Of a stretch of DNA of 64,000 nt, positions 59,058 through 64,000 are shown one piece after another. The notes beneath the pieces are model-generated. The model did no database searches. It was not told the origin of the DNA and worked only from the letters and a program-made list of their open reading frames with translations. Positions within the stretch are counted from its first letter, which is position 1. Each line of letters starts with the position of its first letter. The position numbers were made by a program, and so were the translations under genes. Source of the stretch: Kineosporia aurantiaca JCM 3230 (lineage in GTDB: Bacteria; Actinomycetota; Actinomycetes; Actinomycetales; Kineosporiaceae); contig JODP01000009.1 of the NCBI GenBank assembly GCA_000719025.1, positions 357,439 to 421,438 of the forward strand, in the 5' to 3' direction.

Positions 59058-59596
59058 GTCTGCCGAGCCAGTCGTCGGGCACGGCCGGTCCGCGGTCCGC
59101 CCCGACCAAGGTGGCGCGGCACCGCCGGATCGTCGAGCTGCTGCGCCTGAACCCGGTGCGCTCGCAGGTCGAGCTGGCCCAGCTGCTGGCCACCGACGGG
59201 CTGGTGGTCACCCAGGCCACGCTCTCGCGGGACCTGGTCGAGCTGAACGCGGTGAAGGTCCGGCACGCCGAGGGCGGCCTGGTCTACGCCGTGCCGGGGG
59301 AGGGTGGCGACCGCACCCCGCAGGCCGGTCTGGAGACCGGCATGCTGATCAGCCGGCTGGCCCGGCTCTGCGAGGAGCTGCTGGTCACCGCGGAGGCCTC
59401 GGCCAATCTGGTGGTGCTGCACACCCCTCCGGGCGCGGCCCAGTTCCTTGCCTCGGCGATCGACCACTCGGTGCTGCCCGACGTGCTCGGCACGATCGCC
59501 GGCGACGACACCGTCCTGGTGGTGACCCGTGATCCGCTGGGCGGCGACGCCGTTGCCAACCGTTTTCTGGCGCTGGCCGCCGGTACCGAAAGTTAA
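59054..59596 (+). CDS. argR: Arginine repressor ArgR
   Basis: A 180-residue arginine-responsive repressor. The N-terminal winged helix has VTQATLSRDLVELNAVKVR. The C-terminal oligomerisation and arginine-binding domain has the GTIAGDDTVLVVTRDP motif. An extra 20-residue Ser/Pro N-terminus precedes the DNA-binding domain. Located inside the operon it presumably controls; candidate operator upstream of argC. Confidence 0.96.
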   Translation: MSLPSQSSGTAGPRSAPTKVARHRRIVELLRLNPVRSQVELAQLLATDGLVVTQATLSRDLVELNAVKVRHAEGGLVYAVPGEGGDRTPQAGLETGMLISRLARLCEELLVTAEASANLVVLHTPPGAAQFLASAIDHSVLPDVLGTIAGDDTVLVVTRDPLGGDAVANRFLALAAGTES

Positions 59597-59664
59597 TGAG
59601 GGACGTCCCTGAGCCGCTACGGCGGCCGGCGCACCTTCCGAACCAGATCACCGAGGAGCAGTCC

Positions 59665-61095
59665 GTGACCGCCGAGCCCAAGGTCCTGTGGGGTTCCCGT
59701 TTCAGCGCCGGCCCGGCCGACGCGATGTTCGCGCTGTCCGTGTCGACCCATTTCGACTGGCGCCTGGCCCGTTACGACCTGGCCGGCTCGCGGGCCCACG
59801 CCCGGGCGCTGAACCGGGCCGGGCTGCTGACCGACGAGGACCTGGCCGGTCTGCTGGCCGGGATCGACGGCCTGGACGCGGACGTCGCCTCCGGCGCGGT
59901 CACCCCGGCGCCGAGCGACGAGGACGTGCACTCGGCCCTGGAGCGGATCCTGATCGAGCGGCTCGGGGCGGAACTCGGCGGCCGGCTGCGGGCCGGGCGC
60001 TCGCGCAACGACCAGATCGCCACCCTGCTGCGGATGTTCCTGCGCGACCACGCCAAGGTGGTCGCCAACCTGGTGCTCGATCTGGCCGAGGCGCTGGCCG
60101 GTCAGGCCGCCGCGCACCCCGCCGCGCCGATGCCCGGCCGCACCCACATGCAGCACGCCCAGCCGGTGCTGCTGGCCCACCATCTGCTGGCCCGGGCCTG
60201 GCCGCTGCTGCGCGACGTGGACCGGCTGCGGGACTTCGACCGCCGCGCCGCGGTCTCGCCCTACGGCTCCGGGGCGCTGGCCGGCTCCACCCTGGGCCTG
60301 GACCCGGAGGCGGTCGCCGCCGACCTGGGCTTCGACTCCTCGGTGCCGAACTCGATCGACGGCACCGCGTCGCGCGACCTGGGCGCCGAGTTCGCCTTCG
60401 TCGCAGCGATGATCGGGGTGGACATCTCCGGCCTGGCCGAGGACGTGATCATCTGGGCGACCAAGGAGTTCTCCTTCGTCACGCTGGCCGACGCCTGGTC
60501 CACCGGGTCCAGCATCATGCCGCAGAAGAAGAACCCGGACGTGGCCGAGCTGACCCGGGGCAAGGCGGGCCGGCTGATCGGCGACCTGGCCGGGCTGATG
60601 GCCACGCTCAAGGCCCTGCCGCTGGCCTACAACCGGGACCTGCAGGAGGACAAGGAGCCGGTCTTCGACGCGGCCGACACCCTCGAGGTGCTCCTGCCCG
60701 CACTGGCCGGGCTGGTCTCGACCCTGGAGTTCCACACCGAGCGGATGGCCGGTCTGGCGCCGGAGGGCTTCGCCCTGGCCACCGACATCGCCGAGTGGCT
60801 GGTCCGGCAGGGGGTGCCGTTCCGGGACGCGCACGAGATCGCCGGGGCCTGTGTCCAGCGCTGCGAGCAGCGGGCCGAGGCCGAAGGACGCCCGGTCGAG
60901 CTCTGGGACCTCACCGAGGAGGATCTGGCCGCGGTCTCGCCGCACCTGACCCCGGCCGTCCGGGACGTGCTGAACCTGGACGGGGCGCTGCGCTCGCGGG
61001 ACGGACGGGGTGGCACCTCGCCCCGGCGGGTGGCCGAGCAGATGGCCGAACTGGCCGCGGAGATCAAGACCCTGCGGGAATGGGCGGCGAACTGA
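59665..61095 (+). CDS. argH: Argininosuccinate lyase ArgH
   Basis: A 476-residue lyase of the fumarase/aspartase superfamily, last step of arginine synthesis. It has LWGSRFSAGPADAM at the N-terminus, HMQHAQPVLL, and the signature GSSIMPQKKNPDVAEL. The GTG at 59665 has GAGGAG 8 nt upstream and gives the usual family start; an ATG at 59596 overlapping argR would add 23 unconserved residues. argG, usually just before argH in related operons, is absent. Confidence 0.95.
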   Translation: MTAEPKVLWGSRFSAGPADAMFALSVSTHFDWRLARYDLAGSRAHARALNRAGLLTDEDLAGLLAGIDGLDADVASGAVTPAPSDEDVHSALERILIERLGAELGGRLRAGRSRNDQIATLLRMFLRDHAKVVANLVLDLAEALAGQAAAHPAAPMPGRTHMQHAQPVLLAHHLLARAWPLLRDVDRLRDFDRRAAVSPYGSGALAGSTLGLDPEAVAADLGFDSSVPNSIDGTASRDLGAEFAFVAAMIGVDISGLAEDVIIWATKEFSFVTLADAWSTGSSIMPQKKNPDVAELTRGKAGRLIGDLAGLMATLKALPLAYNRDLQEDKEPVFDAADTLEVLLPALAGLVSTLEFHTERMAGLAPEGFALATDIAEWLVRQGVPFRDAHEIAGACVQRCEQRAEAEGRPVELWDLTEEDLAAVSPHLTPAVRDVLNLDGALRSRDGRGGTSPRRVAEQMAELAAEIKTLREWAAN

Positions 61096-61453
61096 GTCCG
61101 AAACGTGATCAAAGCCCTTCCCCCGGCTCAGGATTGGAGTGAGCGGTCACGGTGACGGGCGGTCAGCTAGATCACCTAACGTTACCGTCCCGTACCCTCC
61201 GCGAAACAATTCTGAAATAGCAAAACCTCTGTGCCACAAGGGAATTGCTGTTTCCGGGAAAATTGACGTCTTTACGCCGACGGGAGCAGGGGCAAGACTG
61301 AGCCGTGCGTGGGTCGCAATGGCGCGGTCCACGCATCAGAACTCCCCTCAGCCCCGCGAAGAGCCGCCCGTGCGGCGGGCTTACGAGCCCAGCCGACTGG
61401 TTCGGCCATTTTGCGCTGCCCGGGCCCGCAAATCTGGACGTACCATCGCTGGC
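61096..61453. other. argH-glycosylase intergenic region
   Basis: About 360 bp without a convincing gene. The frame through it continues into the glycosylase but shows no similarity. A locally AT-rich stretch (about 61190-61285) contains TAACGTTA and AAATAGCAAAAC-type sequence. No tRNA or hairpin terminator recognised. Confidence 0.5.
61441..61446 (+). promoter_or_regulatory. -10-like TACCAT for the glycosylase gene
   Basis: Ends 7 nt before the GTG at 61454; leaderless-type spacing. Confidence 0.45.
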
Positions 61454-62089
61454 GTGCTGCACACCGCAACCGAGGTCGCGCCTCTCCCTCGCTCGTTCTT
61501 CGACCGCGACCCGTTGGTGGTAGCGCCCGCTCTGCTCGGCACCGTGCTCCGCCACGAGCTCGACGGGCAGGTGGTGGCGATCCGGTTGACCGAGGTAGAG
61601 GCCTACCTCGGTGAGGGCGAGGATCCGGCCTCGCACACCCACCGGGGAATGCGCCCGCGGAACAAGGTGATGTTCGGGCCGCCCGGGCACCTGTACGTCT
61701 ACTTCACCTACGGCATGCACTACTGCGCGAATCTGGTGTGCCGGCCGGAGGGTATGTCCGGCGGGGTGCTGCTGCGAGCGGGCGAGGTGGTGACCGGGCT
61801 CGAGGTTGCCCGGTCCCGGAGGCCGGCCAGTAAGCGCGACATCGACCTGGCTCGCGGGCCGGCGCGGCTCGCCAGTGCGATGGCTTTCGGGCGTGAGGAC
61901 GATGGTCGCGACGTTTGCTCGGGAACGTCGCTCTCGTTGTTGCCGGGTAAGCCGGTGCCCCGGGCGAAGCTGCGAACCGGCCCCCGGGTGGGCGTGTCGG
62001 TGGGGGTGGAGTCGCCCTGGCGCTACTGGATCGACGGTGAACCGACGGTGTCCGTGTACCGCCCAGCCGTCGCCCGTAGGCGTCCTTAA
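61454..62089 (+). CDS. 3-methyladenine DNA glycosylase (AAG/MPG family)
   Basis: A 211-residue base-excision repair enzyme that removes alkylated purines. Key parts are LLGTVLRHEL, the catalytic LTEVEAYLGEGEDPASHTHRG (first residue dropped), YVYFTYGMHYCANLV and LARGPARLASAM. The GTG at 61454 gives the typical length and lies 7 nt after TACCAT. The upstream open frame (from 61139) is not conserved-looking. Monocistronic between argH and tyrS. Confidence 0.93.
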   Translation: MLHTATEVAPLPRSFFDRDPLVVAPALLGTVLRHELDGQVVAIRLTEVEAYLGEGEDPASHTHRGMRPRNKVMFGPPGHLYVYFTYGMHYCANLVCRPEGMSGGVLLRAGEVVTGLEVARSRRPASKRDIDLARGPARLASAMAFGREDDGRDVCSGTSLSLLPGKPVPRAKLRTGPRVGVSVGVESPWRYWIDGEPTVSVYRPAVARRRP

Positions 62090-62123
62090 TTAATCGGGTT
62101 CTCGTCAAGGATGGACGCGGCCC

Positions 62124-62129
62124 TAGAGT
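62124..62129 (+). promoter_or_regulatory. -10-like TAGAGT for tyrS
   Basis: Ends 7 nt before the tyrS GTG at 62137; leaderless-type spacing. Confidence 0.5.
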
Positions 62130-62136
62130 TGGGCGG

Positions 62137-63450
62137 GTGACCGTGAGTACCGAAGAATCCGTGACCTCCACGCCGGCGGCCAACGTCTGGGACGAGCTGA
62201 GCTGGCGCAACCTGATCTCGATGTCGACCGACGAGGCGGCGCTGAGGAAGACCTTCGGAGCCGGCCCGGTCACCTATTACTGCGGCTTCGACCCGACCGC
62301 CCCCAGCCTGCACATCGGCAACCTGGTCCAGGTGCTCACGATGCGGCGACTGCAGCAGGCCGGGCACCGGCCCCTGGCCCTGGTCGGCGGCGCCACCGGA
62401 CTGATCGGCGACCCGCGGCCGACCGCCGAGCGGGTGCTGAACTCGCCCGAGGTGGTGGCCAGCTGGGTAGACAAGCTGCGCGGCCAGATCGAGCCCTTTC
62501 TGGAGTTCGACGGCCCGAACGCGGCCACGATGGTGAACAACCTGGACTGGACCTCCGGGCTGAGCGCCATCGACTTCCTGCGGGACGTGGGCAAGAACTT
62601 CCGGGTCGGCAAGATGCTGGCCAAGGATGCGGTCAGCGCCCGGCTGAACTCCGAGGCGGGGATCAGCTACACCGAGTTCAGCTACCAGATCCTGCAGGCC
62701 ATGGACTTCCTCGAGCTGAACCGGCAGCACGGCTGCGTGCTCCAGATCGGCGGCTCGGACCAGTGGGGCAACCTCACCGCGGGAATCGACCTGATTCACC
62801 GAGTACGCCCGGAACAGGCGGTGCACGCGCTGGCCACCCCGCTGATCACCAAGGCCGACGGCTCCAAGTTCGGCAAGAGCGAGAGCGGGGCGATCTGGCT
62901 GGACCCGACGATGACCTCGCCCTACGCGTTCTTCCAGTTCTGGCTGAACGCGGAGGACGCGAAGATCGTCGACTACCTCAAGGTGTTCACCTTCCGTACC
63001 GCTGAGGAGATCGCCGACCTGGCCGAGTCGGCCGCCACCCGCCCGCAGGCCCGCGAAGCTCAGCGGGCTCTGGCCCGGGACGTGACGGCGCTGGTGCACG
63101 GGGAACTGGCGGCCACCCGGGTCGAGGACGCGTCGAAGGCTCTGTTCGGGGGCGGTGAGCTTTCGGGTTTGGACGCGGGGACGCTCGGCGACGCGTTGGC
63201 GGAACTGCCCAAGGCCCAGCTCGGGCGGGGCGAGCACTCGGTGATCGACTTGCTCGTGGCCACGGGTCTGTCCAACAGCAAGTCCGCGGCCCGGCGCACC
63301 CTCGGCGAGGGCGGGGCGTACGTGAACAACGAGAAGGTGACCGGGGGCGAGAGCGCCACGGTGAGCACGGCTGACCTGGTCCATGACCGGTGGATCCTGC
63401 TGCGCCGGGGCCGGCGTCAGCTGGCCGCAGTGGAGCTGGTGGGGGAGTAG
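62137..63450 (+). CDS. tyrS: Tyrosine--tRNA ligase
   Basis: A 437-residue class I synthetase. The HIGH-type motif is HIGN (59-62), the KMSKS-type motif is KFGKS (244-248), and the tyrosine-binding region YCGFDPTAPSLH is intact. A C-terminal S4 RNA-binding domain (SNSKSAARRTLGEGGAYVNN) completes it. No T-box leader is present; the transcript looks leaderless. Lies directly upstream of the rRNA operon region. Confidence 0.97.
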   Translation: MTVSTEESVTSTPAANVWDELSWRNLISMSTDEAALRKTFGAGPVTYYCGFDPTAPSLHIGNLVQVLTMRRLQQAGHRPLALVGGATGLIGDPRPTAERVLNSPEVVASWVDKLRGQIEPFLEFDGPNAATMVNNLDWTSGLSAIDFLRDVGKNFRVGKMLAKDAVSARLNSEAGISYTEFSYQILQAMDFLELNRQHGCVLQIGGSDQWGNLTAGIDLIHRVRPEQAVHALATPLITKADGSKFGKSESGAIWLDPTMTSPYAFFQFWLNAEDAKIVDYLKVFTFRTAEEIADLAESAATRPQAREAQRALARDVTALVHGELAATRVEDASKALFGGGELSGLDAGTLGDALAELPKAQLGRGEHSVIDLLVATGLSNSKSAARRTLGEGGAYVNNEKVTGGESATVSTADLVHDRWILLRRGRRQLAAVELVGE

Positions 63451-63540
63451 TCCGCGACGCGCCGACCATCTATTGCTTTCGGTGATGGATGGTTGGCGGT
63501 GCGTCATCTAGGCTGGTGGGGTGACGCTTGACATGACGAT

Positions 63541-63569
63541 TTGACTCTCTGGACACCTGTCCGTAAGGT
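63541..63569 (+). promoter_or_regulatory. rrn promoter candidate P1
   Basis: TTGACT (63541-63546), 17-bp spacer, TAAGGT (63564-63569). Strong match to the housekeeping promoter form. Confidence 0.6.
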
Positions 63570-63736
63570 TTTACCTGTTGGCAACGCGGGAGGCACGGAC
63601 ACGAAAGTGGCCGATCCCGGGCCGACCACCCCTCGGAAGTCCTCTTCAACTCCGACCTTCGCCGGTTGGGGGTTGTAGATGTCTGCCTGGGTGCGCAAGG
63701 CCGGCTGGTCCGGAGCGAGAAAATCTTCTGGTAAGG

Positions 63737-63765
63737 TTTACATCGCTCGGTTCGCCGGGTAGGCT
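63737..63765 (+). promoter_or_regulatory. rrn promoter candidate P2
   Basis: TTTACA (63737-63742), 17-bp spacer, TAGGCT (63760-63765). A second TAAGGT (63732-63737) overlaps its -35, repeating the P1 -10 sequence. Confidence 0.55.
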
Positions 63766-63815
63766 GGAAAGGTTGCCCCAAGAACCACCGCGAGGTGGGG
63801 ACGGGTGAGCGTCCG

Positions 63816-63837
63816 CTCCTTGAGAACTCAACAGCGC
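63816..63837 (+). promoter_or_regulatory. Conserved rRNA leader boxA-like element
   Basis: CTCCTTGAGAACTCAACAGC is the sequence that marks actinobacterial 16S rRNA leaders and overlaps the NusB/NusE boxA antitermination site. It is the main evidence for an rRNA operon here. Confidence 0.75.
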
Positions 63838-64000
63838 ATCTGAACAACCGATGCCAATTCGGTCAGCACTAGCTGGCTACTTGGCTGATGGTCCTCGGTT
63901 CTGTCAGGTTGTCCGACCCCCGTCGGTGGCCTGGTTCAACAGTCCGGGGTTATTGGTCAGGAATCAATTGCACTACTTCGCAAGGCTTTTCTTCTAGGAA

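Larger units (their letters stand above)
63451..64000 (+). other. Promoter and leader region of an rRNA operon (16S gene beyond window)
   Basis: About 550 bp after tyrS with no protein gene. It contains two promoter-like elements and the conserved actinobacterial rRNA leader/boxA sequence. The 16S gene start itself is not within the window, so the assignment rests on the leader. Confidence 0.7.

Noticed and set aside
59596..59664. argH start at the ATG overlapping argR
   Set aside because: The added 23 residues are not like ArgH, and GAGGAG sits correctly before the GTG at 59665.
1..64000. Insertion sequences, prophage, integrases, toxin-antitoxin pairs or tRNA genes
   Set aside because: None recognised on either strand; apart from unassigned small repeats and palindromes the window looks like stable core chromosome.

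Overview
The window is chromosomal DNA from a high-G+C actinomycete (about 70% G+C by eye, not computed). The evidence is the actinobacterial division and cell-wall (dcw) layout (mraZ-rsmH-ftsL-ftsI-murE-mraY-murD-ftsW-murG-murC-ftsQ-ftsZ-yggS-sepF-yggT-divIVA), the moxR/DUF58/transglutaminase operon, a DUF3040 gene, a cytochrome b558-type succinate dehydrogenase, and an actinobacterial rRNA leader at the right end. A Kineosporia-like or other morphologically complex actinomycete is possible, but the genus cannot be fixed from sequence alone. Nearly all bases are in ordinary vertically inherited genes. I saw no insertion sequence, prophage, CRISPR array or tRNA.

Layout. 1-2652: end of a possible unknown gene, DNA polymerase IV with a very long repetitive N-terminus, and a DUF3040 membrane protein. 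2653-3289: convergent intergenic region holding a CGACCG hexamer run and a 25-bp tandem array. 3290-8053 (minus strand): moxR, DUF58 and tgpA-like genes. 8054-26355: the dcw cluster, mostly with ATGA or GTGA stop/start overlaps. Two things are abnormal: murF is absent, and the murD product keeps the fold but has lost most catalytic motifs. 26512-30071: DksA-like protein, lspA, rluD, a membrane protein, ybaK and a LON-domain protein. 30150-43704: histidine genes hisD, hisC, hisB, hisH and hisA, dispersed and interrupted by a TetR/SDR pair, an orphan gene, a secreted spherulin-4-like protein with a strongly structured leader, and a LysR/sdhCAB block. 43708-53000: SseB-like protein, MFS transporter, infC (AUC start, long disordered tail), rpmI, rplT, rRNA methyltransferase, pheST. 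53165-61095: arginine operon argC-ACT protein-argJ-B-D-F-R-H, without argG. 61454-64000: 3-methyladenine glycosylase, tyrS, then promoters and leader of an rRNA operon whose 16S gene lies beyond the window.

How the genes work together. The dcw block supplies lipid II synthesis (murE, mraY, murG, murC), septal synthesis (ftsW/ftsI with ftsL/ftsQ) and the FtsZ-SepF-DivIVA cytoskeleton. It is headed by MraZ, whose four TGGAG boxes with a 10-bp period lie just upstream. The arg operon carries its own repressor ArgR and an ACT-domain protein that could sense an amino acid. At least ten genes have a TANNNT hexamer 6-8 nt before the start codon, which suggests leaderless transcripts.

Most noteworthy: the degenerate MurD together with loss of murF; the multi-stem leader with a hidden ribosome binding site before the spherulin-4-like gene; the ACT-domain gene and a 26-codon overlapping ORF inside the arg operon; and several intergenic repeat arrays (2833-3236, 42826-42927).
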